A DNA stretch of 64,000 nucleotides from JAEXOD01 sp963663265. GTDB lineage: Bacteria > Bacteroidota > Ignavibacteria > Ignavibacteriales > Melioribacteraceae. Of this stretch, positions 50,333 through 60,025 are shown in pieces (the stretch's first letter is position 1; each line of letters starts with the position of its first letter). Both the position numbers and the translations under genes were made by a program. The notes beneath the pieces were generated by a model that did no database searches, had not been told where the DNA came from, and saw only the letters and a program-made list of their open reading frames with translations. Location of the stretch: NCBI GenBank assembly GCA_963663265.2, contig CAXXXM010000001.1, positions 682,001 through 746,000 of the forward strand. The letters are read 5' to 3'.

Positions 50333-51676
50333 ATGAAAAACGTACTAATATTGGGTGCTGGTCAAAGCTCGCCTTATTTAATTTCCTATATGTTAAAACA
50401 TGCAGCGGAATTTGACTGGTTTATTACTGTTTGTGACAAAGATTATAGCTTAGCTAATTCAAGAATTAACGGTCATGCAAGAGGAACGGCATTAGAATTT
50501 GATGTTAATGATGAAAGACAAAGAACATCGTTAATAAGCAAATCGGATATTGTAATTAATTTTTTAGCCCCAACATTTCAGTTTCAAATAGCCTCGGATT
50601 GCTTAGCACAAGGGAAAAATTGTGTGACAGCATCATATGAAAACCCTCGTGTAGTAGATCTTCACAAAGATGCAGAAAGAAAAGGGATCATTATTCTAAA
50701 TGAGATGGGTTTAGATCCCGGAATTGACCACATTATGGCACTATCCATAATTGAAAAGATTAAATCACGAAAGGGAGTAATTACTTCATTTTCTTCTTAT
50801 GGTAGTGGTTTGCCTGCCCCAGATTCAATCAGCAATCCTTTGAAATATGCAATTACATGGAATCCACGAAATGTTGCAATGGCAGGAGAATCCGGTGCAC
50901 AATATATGGAGGAAGGAAAGATAAAAGTACTTTCCCAATCCCAAGTATTTAATAGAACTTGGACAGTAGATGTAGAAGGGGTGGGTACTTTAGAAGCCTA
51001 TCCAAATAGAGATTCTCTTGTTTATATAGATGAGTTTCATTTAGAATATGTCCATACAATGATTAGAGGAACACTACGGTACCCGGGATGGTGTGAAACT
51101 TGGTCGCAACTAATAAAATTGGGAATACCTAATGATATAATGCGTATTCCAAATTTAAATCAAATGACATATGAAGAATTTACATCGATGTTTTTACCAA
51201 TAAACCTTTGTGGCTCAAAATTAGAAACTCGAGTTGCAACCTATTTAGGAATAAACCCAACCGGAAAAATTATGGAAAACCTAAGATGGTTAGGTTTGTT
51301 TAGTAAGCAAAAAATATTTGATGATCCAAAAACATCTGCTGAAGTTCTAACTAATTTGTTAAAAGAAAAGCTGATACTACCAACCGGTGGCAGAGATATG
51401 GTTGTTTTGGTTCATGAATTAGAAGCCAGTTTTCCTGAAGTAAATAAACGAGAAAGAATAGTTTCAACAATGGTACAATATGGTGAGTCTGATGGCTTAA
51501 CCGCAATTGCTAAAACTGTCGGGTTACCTGCCGGAATAGCAGCAAAACTTATATTAACTAATCAACTCCCTTTATCAGGGTGTTTTATCCCTATCCATCC
51601 TCAAATTTATACTCCGGTTATGGAAGAATTAAGAAAAGAAGGTATAGATTTTACTGAGAAGATTGAAGTTATATAA
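50333..51676 (+). CDS. Saccharopine dehydrogenase-family protein (saccharopine reductase-like)
   Basis: 447 residues. Rossmann motif VLILGAGQSSPYL at the N-terminus, then NFLAPTFQFQIA, NEMGLDPGIDHIMAL near 125 and SYGSGLPAPDSISNPLKYA near 150, typical of the LYS9-type enzyme. The C-terminal part (GGRDMVVLVHELEA, TIAKTVGLPAGIAAKLIL variant) matches. In lysine degradation it would convert saccharopine to glutamate and aminoadipate semialdehyde (or the reverse). No lysine-ketoglutarate reductase lies alongside. Last gene of the operon. Confidence 0.92.
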   Translation: MKNVLILGAGQSSPYLISYMLKHAAEFDWFITVCDKDYSLANSRINGHARGTALEFDVNDERQRTSLISKSDIVINFLAPTFQFQIASDCLAQGKNCVTASYENPRVVDLHKDAERKGIIILNEMGLDPGIDHIMALSIIEKIKSRKGVITSFSSYGSGLPAPDSISNPLKYAITWNPRNVAMAGESGAQYMEEGKIKVLSQSQVFNRTWTVDVEGVGTLEAYPNRDSLVYIDEFHLEYVHTMIRGTLRYPGWCETWSQLIKLGIPNDIMRIPNLNQMTYEEFTSMFLPINLCGSKLETRVATYLGINPTGKIMENLRWLGLFSKQKIFDDPKTSAEVLTNLLKEKLILPTGGRDMVVLVHELEASFPEVNKRERIVSTMVQYGESDGLTAIAKTVGLPAGIAAKLILTNQLPLSGCFIPIHPQIYTPVMEELRKEGIDFTEKIEVI

Positions 51677-51724
51677 GATTCAAAATTCTTATTAGTAAAC
51701 TTTTTTATTCTTTTTCCGATAATA

Positions 51725-51764
51725 CCAGAAAGTTTAATATTTAAAAACATATTGGACTTTCTGG
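51725..51764. other. Inverted repeat in the gap after the operon
   Basis: CCAGAAAGT (51725-51733) and ACTTTCTGG (51756-51764) can pair across a 22-nt loop, but no T tract follows. It may be a weak terminator or an operator for the MCP gene; unproven. Confidence 0.35.
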
Positions 51765-51845
51765 ACTATTAAAACCGATTTGAACTTTTATTGATATTTT
51801 TCGCTTTTATTGCTTAACCATTAAATCATAATAAACGAGGTATCA

Positions 51846-53771
51846 GTGTCATTAATAAAGTATTACAAAAAATCTCTTGCTGTAAAAATCATCGCTTTAA
51901 TTGTAGTTACAAATCTTCCAATTATTGGCATATTCAATTTTTTAATTCTTCCAAAAATTGAAGATAACTACTACGAAAGCAGAAGAGCAGAGTTGAAAAC
52001 TGCGGTTGAAACAGCTTATAGTACTCTGTCAAACTATTATAAAAAAGAAAAGAATGGTTTATTAAGCAGGGAAGAGGCAATAAATCAGGCAATAGAGGAC
52101 ATAAACTCTATTAGGTACGCTAATAATGATTATTACTTTGTATACGATTATGATGGTGTTTTAATGGCATCTGGAAGAACACCGGAAGCAAGAGGTGAGA
52201 ACTGGATTGATAAAGAAGATAAACTCGGAAATAAATATATAAAAATGATGGCTGATGTTGCAAAGTCAGCTGGTAAAGGGTATGTGACTTATTATTTCCC
52301 AAAACTTGGTTCAGATATTGCTTTACCAAAAGAATCGTATACTTTAGCTTTTCCGGAGTGGAATTGTTTTATTGCAAGTGGTTTATATATTGATGATATT
52401 GAAGAGCAGATAGCAGATTTACGGAATGATATTATATTGGCAATTATTATTGGTGCATTGTTAGCTTTGGCTATTGGGTATTATTTTTCGAGAAAAATTA
52501 CAAATCCTATTCTTGAACTCAATTCAGCTGCTAAACAAGTATCTGATGGTAACACCAAAATAAAAGTAGAAGTTAAAACTGAAGATGAAGTAGGTCAGTT
52601 ATCAGAAATATTTAATAAAATGGTAAGTGATATCAATACTTCAATTGAAGAAGTTAAAATTAAGGGCGAAGAAGCTAATAAGGCAGCTATGGAAGCGGAA
52701 ATAGCTAAAAAAGAAGCTGAAAATCAAAAACAATATTTAAGCAAAAGTGTTGATTTATTGTTGGTAAATATGGACAAGTTTTCGGACGGTGATTTAACTG
52801 TTAAATTGAATATTGAACGGGATGATGAAATTGGAAGGTTATATAATGGATTTAATAAATCGGTTGAAAGAATAAATGAAATTTTGCTTAGGGTTGATGA
52901 AGCAGTATCGGCAACGGCAAGTGCTTCAGCAGAAATTTCTTCGTCAGCTGAAGAAATGGCTGCCGGTTCACAAGAACAATCAGCTCAAACAAATGAGGTT
53001 GCAAGTGCCGTAGAAGAAATGACAAGAACGATTTTAGAAAACTCTCAAAACACTTCTTTTGCTGCTCAAACCGCAAAAAATGCCGGAGAAAATGCGGCTG
53101 AAGGAGGTAAAGTTGTAAATGAAACTATACAAGGTATGGATAGGATTGATATAGTTGTTAAACAATCTGCTGATACAGTTTTTACTTTAGGTCAAAATAG
53201 TGACAAAATTGGCGAAATTGTTCAGGTGATTAATGATATTGCAGATCAAACTAATTTACTTGCTTTAAATGCTGCTATTGAAGCCGCAAGAGCCGGTGAA
53301 CAAGGAAGAGGTTTTGCAGTTGTAGCTGATGAAGTAAGAAAATTAGCTGAAAGGACTTCTAAAGCTACTAAAGAAATTGCAGTAATGATAAAAACTATTC
53401 AAAAAGATACTACTGAAGCTGTTGAATCTATTAAAAAGGGGACAGTAGAAGTTGAACAAGGCAAAATGAAAGCCTCGCAAGCAGGAGTTGTATTAAAGAA
53501 AATTGTTGACGGTGCAAAAAAACTAACCGACTTAGTAACTCAAGTTGCAGCCTCAAGTGAACAACAATCTGCTACTGCCGAACAAATTGGAAGGAATATT
53601 GAATCTATTAATAATGTTACAGGAGAAGCCGCAAATGCAGTTCAACAGATTGCCACTGCCGCTGAAGACTTAAATAAACTTACTCTTGATTTGCAGACTT
53701 TAATTTCTCAATTTAAGTTACAAAAAGGCTTTGATGCAAACAGAATACAAAAAAACAATTACTTAAACTAA
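51846..53771 (+). CDS. Methyl-accepting chemotaxis protein with single-Cache sensor, paralogue 1
   Basis: 641 residues starting at GTG 51846, with GAGG 10 bp before it; the paralogue at 55102 aligns from this start. Layout: TM1 (~13-35), periplasmic sCache_2-type sensor (~38-195; NNDYYFVYDYDG, GKGYVTYYFPKLG), TM2 (~197-216), HAMP (~217-270), a second HAMP-like unit (~300-352, FSDGDLTVKLNIERDDEIG), and the signalling hairpin with tip region ADQTNLLALNAAIEAARAGE and RGFAVVADEVRKLAERTSK. It controls CheA; the ligand is unknown. No CheR/CheB tether at the C-terminus. The porin gene follows at 84 bp. Confidence 0.95.
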   Translation: MSLIKYYKKSLAVKIIALIVVTNLPIIGIFNFLILPKIEDNYYESRRAELKTAVETAYSTLSNYYKKEKNGLLSREEAINQAIEDINSIRYANNDYYFVYDYDGVLMASGRTPEARGENWIDKEDKLGNKYIKMMADVAKSAGKGYVTYYFPKLGSDIALPKESYTLAFPEWNCFIASGLYIDDIEEQIADLRNDIILAIIIGALLALAIGYYFSRKITNPILELNSAAKQVSDGNTKIKVEVKTEDEVGQLSEIFNKMVSDINTSIEEVKIKGEEANKAAMEAEIAKKEAENQKQYLSKSVDLLLVNMDKFSDGDLTVKLNIERDDEIGRLYNGFNKSVERINEILLRVDEAVSATASASAEISSSAEEMAAGSQEQSAQTNEVASAVEEMTRTILENSQNTSFAAQTAKNAGENAAEGGKVVNETIQGMDRIDIVVKQSADTVFTLGQNSDKIGEIVQVINDIADQTNLLALNAAIEAARAGEQGRGFAVVADEVRKLAERTSKATKEIAVMIKTIQKDTTEAVESIKKGTVEVEQGKMKASQAGVVLKKIVDGAKKLTDLVTQVAASSEQQSATAEQIGRNIESINNVTGEAANAVQQIATAAEDLNKLTLDLQTLISQFKLQKGFDANRIQKNNYLN

Positions 53772-53855
53772 AATTCTATTATGTGTAATTAAATCGTTGG
53801 AGCTTTTTGCGGTGGTTTAGTTCTTTTTATCTCATTTTAATTTTCGGAGGCAGTT

Positions 53856-55082
53856 ATGATTAAACATTTTTTACTTTTTATACAAGCTCTTTTTTTACTT
53901 CCCTTTTTAGTAAATGCACAGAATGCGGATAAAATAGCTGTTAACTTTGGTGGTTATGTGCATTATACTGCTATTTTTGATTCTCGACAAGTAGTAGCTG
54001 CACGAGAAGGGCATTTCTTCTTATTTCCAAAAAAAGAGGTTCTAAATTCTGCCGGTGAAGATGTTAATGCTGTATCAAATTTTAACATGGCAGTTATTCA
54101 AACCAGATTAAATTCAAAAATAACAGGACCAACTATTTTAGGAGCAAAAATGACAGGGTTTGTTGAAGCTGAATTTATGGGAAATACTGATTCCGATGTA
54201 AATGGTGTGAGAATTAGACATGCCTATATAGATTTTAAATGGAATAATTGGTCTATATTATTGGGGCAATATTGGAATCCTCTTTTTGTTGTTGATAATT
54301 ATCCTGACCAACTTGGTTCAAATGGTGGTGCTCCAATCCAAGCGTTTGGAAGGAATCCTCAAATTAAATTTACTTATTTTACTGACGATACGAAAACAAG
54401 TCTAACAATTGCCTCGCAGAGAGATTATGCAAGTACCGGTGAAAAGGGATATAGTAGTGAGTATTTAAGAAATGCCGTTATTCCTGATTTATATCTAACC
54501 ACTCAATTTAAAGTTGGAGATCAACTTTTTGGAGTTGGTGGAGAATTCAAACAGCTTAGACCTTCAAATGTATCAGATTTAAACTTTGTAAATGAAAATA
54601 AGGTTATAAGTTATGCTGTTTCTGGTTTTGCAAAATTTAAGGTTGATAATTTTACTGCTAAATTGGAAGGGCTTTATGGTGCAAATTTAAGTGATTTAAC
54701 AATGTTAGGGGGATATGCCGTAAAATCAATTGATCCGATTACACATATTCAAGAATATACGCCAACAAAAGTTTATTCAGTTTGGGCAGATTTTGTTTAT
54801 GGTAAACAATTTGAAGTTGGTTTATTTGCCGGTTATACAAAAAATCTGGGTACTGATGATAAAATTGTAGGTCCTATCTATGCAAGAGGTTCAGATATTG
54901 ACAATGTTTATAGAATTGCCCCACGTTTTTACTATAAAGTAGAGAACTTAAAAATAGGTTTTGAGGTTGAATATACTTCAGCCGGATATGGTGTTATTGA
55001 TGAATATGCAAAAGTATCTAATGTTAAAAACATTGGAAATTTAAGAGTTTTTACAGCTTTATTTTATTCGTTTAGTTTATAA
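53856..55082 (+). CDS. Outer membrane porin-like beta-barrel protein
   Basis: 408 residues. Signal peptide (~1-21, LVNAQ). The mature chain has amphipathic strands with periodic aromatic residues (IRHAYIDFKWNNWSILLGQY, VYSVWADFVYGKQFEVGLFAGY split regions) and ends in ...RVFTALFYSFSL, a terminal strand typical of outer-membrane barrels. It resembles DcaP/phosphate-selective-porin-type channels in overall look, with the N-terminal NFGGYVHYTAIFDSRQ motif, but the family is not certain. Its position between two Cache chemoreceptor paralogues suggests uptake of the same small molecules they sense. Confidence 0.8.
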   Translation: MIKHFLLFIQALFLLPFLVNAQNADKIAVNFGGYVHYTAIFDSRQVVAAREGHFFLFPKKEVLNSAGEDVNAVSNFNMAVIQTRLNSKITGPTILGAKMTGFVEAEFMGNTDSDVNGVRIRHAYIDFKWNNWSILLGQYWNPLFVVDNYPDQLGSNGGAPIQAFGRNPQIKFTYFTDDTKTSLTIASQRDYASTGEKGYSSEYLRNAVIPDLYLTTQFKVGDQLFGVGGEFKQLRPSNVSDLNFVNENKVISYAVSGFAKFKVDNFTAKLEGLYGANLSDLTMLGGYAVKSIDPITHIQEYTPTKVYSVWADFVYGKQFEVGLFAGYTKNLGTDDKIVGPIYARGSDIDNVYRIAPRFYYKVENLKIGFEVEYTSAGYGVIDEYAKVSNVKNIGNLRVFTALFYSFSL

Positions 55083-55101
55083 TTAATTCGGACTAAATAA
55101 T

Positions 55102-57015
55102 ATGCAATTAATCAATTTATTAAAATCTTCGTTGACTGCAAAAATTTATTTTTTAATAATTGTTGCGTTATTACCAATTTTAATTATTTTTTATTTTATA
55201 ATGATTCCCCAGATTGAGGAAAATTATTACTCAAGTAGAAAACAAGAACTAAAAAGTATTGTGGAGGTTACTACAAGTATACTTGATGATTATCACAAAC
55301 GATATCAAAGCGGCGAGTTTGATTTATCTACTGCACAAGATTTGGCAATTAAGGAAATAAATATGCTGCGTTATGGAGGGAAAGAATATTTCTTTATGTA
55401 CGACATGGCAGGTACAGTTATGGCACTTGGTTCGGCTCCTGAAAAACGTGGCGAAAATAGAATTGCTATTGAAGATGATTTGGGGAATAAGTTAGTTAAG
55501 AATATGGTGGATGTTGCTAAGAATAATGGAGAGGGGTATGTAACTTATTATTACCCAAAACTCGGTTCTGATATCCCGTTGCCAAAACTTTCATTTGTTA
55601 AGTCTTTTAACAGTTGGGATTGTTTTATTGGAAGTGGTTTGTATATTGATGATGTTGAGGCTCAAATTTCGGATTTTAAGCAAAATATATTTATTATAGT
55701 AATAATAGGTTTAGTTATTGCATTAATGATAGGGTTTGTTTTTGCACGCCGTCTTGCTGACCCAATTAAACGACTTAATGAAGCAGCAAAAAAAGTGGCA
55801 ATGGGTGATACAAATATAGCAGTTGAAGTTGCCGGAACTGATGAGGTTGGGCAATTAGGAAGTTCGTTCAATTCAATGGTAACAGAAATAAAAACTTCGA
55901 TTCAAGAAGTAAAAACGAAAGGAGAACAAGCTGAATTTGCAGCCAAAGAAGCGGAGGCGGCAAAAGAAAGAGCTGAATTACAACAAAAATACCTTTCGGG
56001 AAGTGTTAATAAATTGTTAGTTAGAATGGATGCATTTGCTGAGGGGGATTTGACTGTTGAAATTGAGGTTGAAAAAGATGATGAAATTGGTAAACTATTT
56101 CAAGGATTTAATCGTTCCGTTAATAATATTGGCAAAATGTTTCAGGATGTAAACAACGCAGTATTTTCAACTGCAAAGGCATCCGAAGAGATTTCTTCAT
56201 CGGTTGAAGAGATGGCGGCTGGGGCACAGGAACAGAGTGCACAAACTTCTGAAGTTGCAAGTGCTGTTGAAGAGATGACAAGTACAATTTATCAGAACAC
56301 AAAAAACACATCTTTTGCAGCTGATACTGCCCGAGTTGCCGGGAATGATGCTTTAGAAGGTGGCAAAGTAGTAAATGAAACCATTTCGGGGATGAATAAA
56401 ATTGCTGAAGTTGTAAAAAAATCTGCAGATACTGTTTTAGAACTTGGTAAAAATAGTGATAAAATAGGCGAAATTATTCAGGTAATTAATGATATTGCAG
56501 ACCAAACAAACTTATTAGCTTTAAATGCTGCAATTGAAGCAGCCCGGGCAGGTGAGCAAGGAAGAGGTTTTGCTGTTGTTGCCGATGAGGTGAGAAAACT
56601 TGCAGAAAGGACTTCAAATGCAACAAAAGAAATTGCACAAATGATTAAAACAATTCAAAAAGAAACCTCTGAAGCCGTTAGGTCAATATTAGAAGGAACA
56701 GACGAAGTGGAAAAAGGAAAAGCAAAAGCTAATCAGGCCGGTGTTGTTCTTAATAAGATTGTTGAAGGGGCACAAAAAGTCTCAGATATTGTTACACAAG
56801 TAGCTGCTGCAAGCGAACAACAAGCAACAACAGCTGAAGAAATTGGTAAAAATATTGAATCAATTAACAATGTAGCAAATGAAGCTGCTTCCGGTTTACA
56901 ACAAATTGCTCGTTCGGCTGAAGACTTGAATAAGCTAAATTCCGACCTTCAAAATATTGTTGCTCAATTTAAATTGAAACAACAATTTTCAAATAATTCA
57001 ATGGTTAGGTATTAA
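55102..57015 (+). CDS. Methyl-accepting chemotaxis protein with single-Cache sensor, paralogue 2
   Basis: 637 residues, co-linear with the MCP at 51846: TM1, sCache_2-type sensor (~38-195; KEYFFMYDMAG, GEGYVTYYYPKLGSD), TM2, HAMP, a second HAMP-like unit (FAEGDLTVEIEVEKDDEIG) and the conserved signalling tip. The signalling half is nearly identical between the two, while the Cache domains differ more, pointing to duplication with ligand divergence. It begins 19 bp after the porin stop, probably one operon MCP-porin-MCP. A strong terminator follows. Confidence 0.95.
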   Translation: MQLINLLKSSLTAKIYFLIIVALLPILIIFYFIMIPQIEENYYSSRKQELKSIVEVTTSILDDYHKRYQSGEFDLSTAQDLAIKEINMLRYGGKEYFFMYDMAGTVMALGSAPEKRGENRIAIEDDLGNKLVKNMVDVAKNNGEGYVTYYYPKLGSDIPLPKLSFVKSFNSWDCFIGSGLYIDDVEAQISDFKQNIFIIVIIGLVIALMIGFVFARRLADPIKRLNEAAKKVAMGDTNIAVEVAGTDEVGQLGSSFNSMVTEIKTSIQEVKTKGEQAEFAAKEAEAAKERAELQQKYLSGSVNKLLVRMDAFAEGDLTVEIEVEKDDEIGKLFQGFNRSVNNIGKMFQDVNNAVFSTAKASEEISSSVEEMAAGAQEQSAQTSEVASAVEEMTSTIYQNTKNTSFAADTARVAGNDALEGGKVVNETISGMNKIAEVVKKSADTVLELGKNSDKIGEIIQVINDIADQTNLLALNAAIEAARAGEQGRGFAVVADEVRKLAERTSNATKEIAQMIKTIQKETSEAVRSILEGTDEVEKGKAKANQAGVVLNKIVEGAQKVSDIVTQVAAASEQQATTAEEIGKNIESINNVANEAASGLQQIARSAEDLNKLNSDLQNIVAQFKLKQQFSNNSMVRY

Positions 57016-57037
57016 TTTTTATTGTAGTTTTTTTTGA

Positions 57038-57070
57038 CCCTTTAATTATCAAATTAAAGGGTTTTTTTTT
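57038..57070 (+). terminator. Intrinsic terminator of the MCP-porin-MCP operon
   Basis: CCCTTTAATT (57038-57047) pairs perfectly with AATTAAAGGG (57052-57061), loop ATCA, then nine T. Confidence 0.92.
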
Positions 57071-57182
57071 GTAAAACTGAAAAGAATTCAATATTTTGCA
57101 ATATATTACTATTAAGTATTTATTGTATAAGTTAATAATTTTAGGTACTTTTATATTTAAAAAAATTATTTGAAGGTGTAAT

Positions 57183-57425
57183 ATGAAAATGGATTGGAGC
57201 AAATTTATTGGTCATGATGTAAACATTACTATGAATGAAAATTATGGTGTTGTTTATGGACAAACTAAAATAGATGAACAACCAAGTTTTTATGAAATTG
57301 TTTTTAAAACCGGCAAATTGGTTGGTGCTTATGAAGATGGGTTACATTTAGAAGCCGAAAAAGAAGGACAAGTATTTCAAATATTTGTTTTTTTCAGTTC
57401 AATGAAATGTGTTGAAATTATCTAA
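57183..57425 (+). CDS. Small protein, unknown function (possible Sm/SH3-like fold)
   Basis: 80 residues with a GAAGG ribosome binding site before ATG 57183; a second ATG at 57189 is possible. No signal peptide or membrane segment. The pattern FIGHDVNITMNENYGVVYGQ then FYEIVFKTGKLVGAYEDGL and QIFVFFSSMKCVEII alternates hydrophobic residues like a five-strand small barrel of the Sm or SH3 type; this is only a resemblance. It lies 16 bp before the Gfo/Idh gene and is probably first in that operon. Confidence 0.7.
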   Translation: MKMDWSKFIGHDVNITMNENYGVVYGQTKIDEQPSFYEIVFKTGKLVGAYEDGLHLEAEKEGQVFQIFVFFSSMKCVEII

Positions 57426-57441
57426 TTTTATAAGGCGGATT

Positions 57442-58428
57442 ATGAAACTAAATGTTGGTGTTATTGGTGCCGGTCACTTAGGTAAACTTCATATTAAAAT
57501 GTTCAAAAATATTGAAAATGTAAATATTGTTGGTATTTTTGATATTAATACTGAAATGGCACAGGGTGCGGCTAATGAGTATAATGTTAAAAGCTTTGAA
57601 AATATAGATGAATTATTAAATCTTGTTGATGCGGTTTCAATTGTATCAACAACAAGTGCCCATTACGAGTTGGTTAAACAAGCATTGTTGGCGGGTAAAC
57701 ATGTGTTTGTTGAAAAACCAATTACTGCTACTATTCCGCAAGCTGAAGAAATTGTAGCACTTGCTAAACAAAAAGGTTTAACCTTACAAGTAGGTCATAT
57801 TGAAAGATTTAATCCTGCTTTATTATCTCTTGATAAATATAATCTTGAGCCTAAGTTTGTTCAGTCCGATAGGTTAGCACAATTTAACCCACGCGGAACA
57901 GACGTTGCCGTTGTATTAGATTTAATGATTCACGATATTGATATTATTTTAAGTCTTATTAAAAGTGAAGTTAAAGATGTTCATGCAAGCGGCATTGCAG
58001 TTGTTTCTGATACAATTGATATTGCTAATGCTCGAATTGAATTTGAGAATGGAGCTGTTGCAAATGTAACTGCAAGCAGAATTTCTCAAAAAAGAATGCG
58101 AAAAATGAGAATGTTCCAAAAGGATGCCTATATAACTTTAGATTTTAATTCCGGAGTTTCAGAAATATATCGTTTGGTTAATCCACAAGATATTAATACA
58201 GATAATTTTATATCTTTTGGAGAAATGGGAATTGGTGATAAGAAAAAAATGGTAGTTTATGAACAACCTGAACTTTTAGAAGTTAATGCATTAAAATATG
58301 AACTACAATTATTTGCAGATGCTGTTTTAGATAAGAAAACTCCAGTTGTTAGTGGCGTTGATGGACTAAAAGCACTTATTGTTGCAGAAAAAATTATCCA
58401 AAAAATAGAAGAACAGGTAATAAAATGA
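57442..58428 (+). CDS. Gfo/Idh/MocA-family oxidoreductase (GnnA-like)
   Basis: 328 residues from ATG 57442, chosen because AAGGCGG precedes it and the Rossmann motif VGVIGAGHLGKLHIKMF starts at once; an in-frame start at 57409 would overlap the previous gene. The NAD(P)-binding domain (~1-120) has the family's EKPITAT; the substrate domain has GHIERFNPALLSL and VLDLMIHDIDII. This set of motifs is typical of relatives in lipid A gene clusters, where GnnA oxidises UDP-GlcNAc at C3. Two genes later lies LptD, which supports an LPS role, but this is inference. The stop overlaps the next start (ATGA). Confidence 0.88.
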   Translation: MKLNVGVIGAGHLGKLHIKMFKNIENVNIVGIFDINTEMAQGAANEYNVKSFENIDELLNLVDAVSIVSTTSAHYELVKQALLAGKHVFVEKPITATIPQAEEIVALAKQKGLTLQVGHIERFNPALLSLDKYNLEPKFVQSDRLAQFNPRGTDVAVVLDLMIHDIDIILSLIKSEVKDVHASGIAVVSDTIDIANARIEFENGAVANVTASRISQKRMRKMRMFQKDAYITLDFNSGVSEIYRLVNPQDINTDNFISFGEMGIGDKKKMVVYEQPELLEVNALKYELQLFADAVLDKKTPVVSGVDGLKALIVAEKIIQKIEEQVIK

Positions 58429-59030
58429 AAAAAGGGTTGATTTTATTTGTAGGATTAGCAGTAATTTTTGCTGCTTGTAATATCGTTAAGACATATCAAA
58501 ATTTAATGCGTTTACAATTTAAAATTGGTAAAGTTGATAATGTTTCAGTTGGCGGTATAACTGTTTCAAATAAGAGTAAAATAAGCGATTTCAATGCAAT
58601 GGATGTATTAAAGTTAACATCTACATTAACAAGTGGAAAATTCCCTGTATCTTTTATTGTGAATGTTGAAGCAAAAAATCCTAACGAAGGTTCTGGTGGA
58701 GGCCAATCAAGTAATGCAATTACGCTTAAATCTTTTCCATGGAAATTGTATATTGATGATGTAGAAACAATATCGGGGAATATTACAAAACCTATTTACG
58801 TGCCGAGTAAAGGCGAAAATATGAATATTCCTATCGAAGTCAGCCTTGATTTAAAACAGTTCTTTAAAGATAGAGGTTTTGATAAAATGATTAATTTGGT
58901 TCTTGCCCTTGGTGGTAAAAACAATGATGCCGGTAAAGTTAAACTGGTTGTTAGACCAACGTTAGGAACACCAATTGGTGATTTACCTTACCCAAGTGAT
59001 ATTACAGTTGTTGATTATAAATTTAATTGA
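58425..59030 (+). CDS. LEA-type-2 domain lipoprotein
   Basis: 201 residues. Lipoprotein signal with lipobox FAAC (Cys ~18). The mature part resembles the LEA14/LEA_2 domain, an Fn3-like sandwich (PVSFIVNVEAKNPNEG near 68, VEVSLDLKQFF-like stretch near 140). Such lipoproteins are probably periplasmic or on the inner leaflet of the outer membrane; function is unknown. Translationally coupled to the Gfo/Idh gene by a 4-bp overlap. Confidence 0.82.
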   Translation: MKKGLILFVGLAVIFAACNIVKTYQNLMRLQFKIGKVDNVSVGGITVSNKSKISDFNAMDVLKLTSTLTSGKFPVSFIVNVEAKNPNEGSGGGQSSNAITLKSFPWKLYIDDVETISGNITKPIYVPSKGENMNIPIEVSLDLKQFFKDRGFDKMINLVLALGGKNNDAGKVKLVVRPTLGTPIGDLPYPSDITVVDYKFN

Positions 59031-59042
59031 TTTTAAGGTTAT

Positions 59043-60005
59043 ATGGGAAAGAAAGAAACTTTTGCAGTTGGTGTTGATTTAGGTGGTACAAATATTAAAG
59101 TTGGACTTGTTTCCAAAAAAGGGGAAATTCTAAATCAAGTAAGTGTTGACTCTAAAGCTTGTTGTGGTTATAAAGCTGTTATTAAACAGATTGTTACGGG
59201 TGTTGAAAAGGTTTTAGATGGATACAAGGTTCATATTGGCGGTGTTGGTATTGGTTCACCGGGATGTGTTACTGTAAAAAAGGGGATAGTTGAAAATCCT
59301 CCAAATTTTTCCGGGTGGGGTACGGTTGCTTTAGGAAGTATTCTTAAGAAAAAACTTAAGACTGAAGTTTTTGTTGAAAATGATGCCAATGCTGCTGCTA
59401 TTGGCGAATTAATATTTGGTGCAGGTAAAAAGTTCAATAGCTTTATAATGATTACTTTAGGTACCGGTTTTGGGGGTGGAATAATTTTTGATAAAAAGAT
59501 ATTCCGTGGCGAAACAGGTTCTGCAGGTGAACTTGGACATGTGACGATTGATTATAAAGGTAACCAATGTAATTGTGGTAATGTTGGCTGTGTTGAAACA
59601 TATACCGGAAATAATTATCTAATTAACGCTGTTAGAGATGAAATTGTTAATCATAAAGACTCTGAAATTTTAAAAATTATTGATAACAACTTGGATTATT
59701 TAACTCCTCTTGTTATTCACCAAGCTTCTGAAAAAAATGATGAATATGCAATAAATGTTATCAAAAGAATGGGACAACATATTGGATATAGTTTGGTATC
59801 TGCGATTAATATTTTAGATATTAATTCTGTTATTGTAGGTGGGGGTGTTGCTGGGTTTGGTCAACTGTTGTTAGATGAAATATTAAAAACAGTTGATGAA
59901 CGAATTCTTATTTCCAAAAAGGGGAAAATTAAAATTATTCCGGCTATGCATAAAAATAATGCAGGAATAATGGGTGCATCCGCTTTGGTTTATTATAGAC
60001 TATAA
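59043..60005 (+). CDS. ROK-family sugar kinase (glucokinase-like)
   Basis: 320 residues, ROK family. ATP-binding VGVDLGGTNIKVGLV (~9-23), VENDANAAAIGELIFG near 118, GTGFGGGIIFD near 140, and the Zn motif with His in ELGHVTID and Cys in QCNCGNVGC. It phosphorylates glucose or a related hexose/N-acetylhexosamine with ATP. AAGG ribosome binding site before 59043. Inside the envelope operon; a link to amino-sugar use with the NagB-like protein is possible but unproven. Confidence 0.93.
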   Translation: MGKKETFAVGVDLGGTNIKVGLVSKKGEILNQVSVDSKACCGYKAVIKQIVTGVEKVLDGYKVHIGGVGIGSPGCVTVKKGIVENPPNFSGWGTVALGSILKKKLKTEVFVENDANAAAIGELIFGAGKKFNSFIMITLGTGFGGGIIFDKKIFRGETGSAGELGHVTIDYKGNQCNCGNVGCVETYTGNNYLINAVRDEIVNHKDSEILKIIDNNLDYLTPLVIHQASEKNDEYAINVIKRMGQHIGYSLVSAINILDINSVIVGGGVAGFGQLLLDEILKTVDERILISKKGKIKIIPAMHKNNAGIMGASALVYYRL

Positions 60006-60025
60006 TAGCTGTTTAAAAGCCGTTA

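Noticed and set aside
57409..57441. Upstream start for the Gfo/Idh gene
   Set aside because: It would add 11 residues before the Rossmann motif and overlap the previous gene; the ATG at 57442 has a good ribosome binding site.
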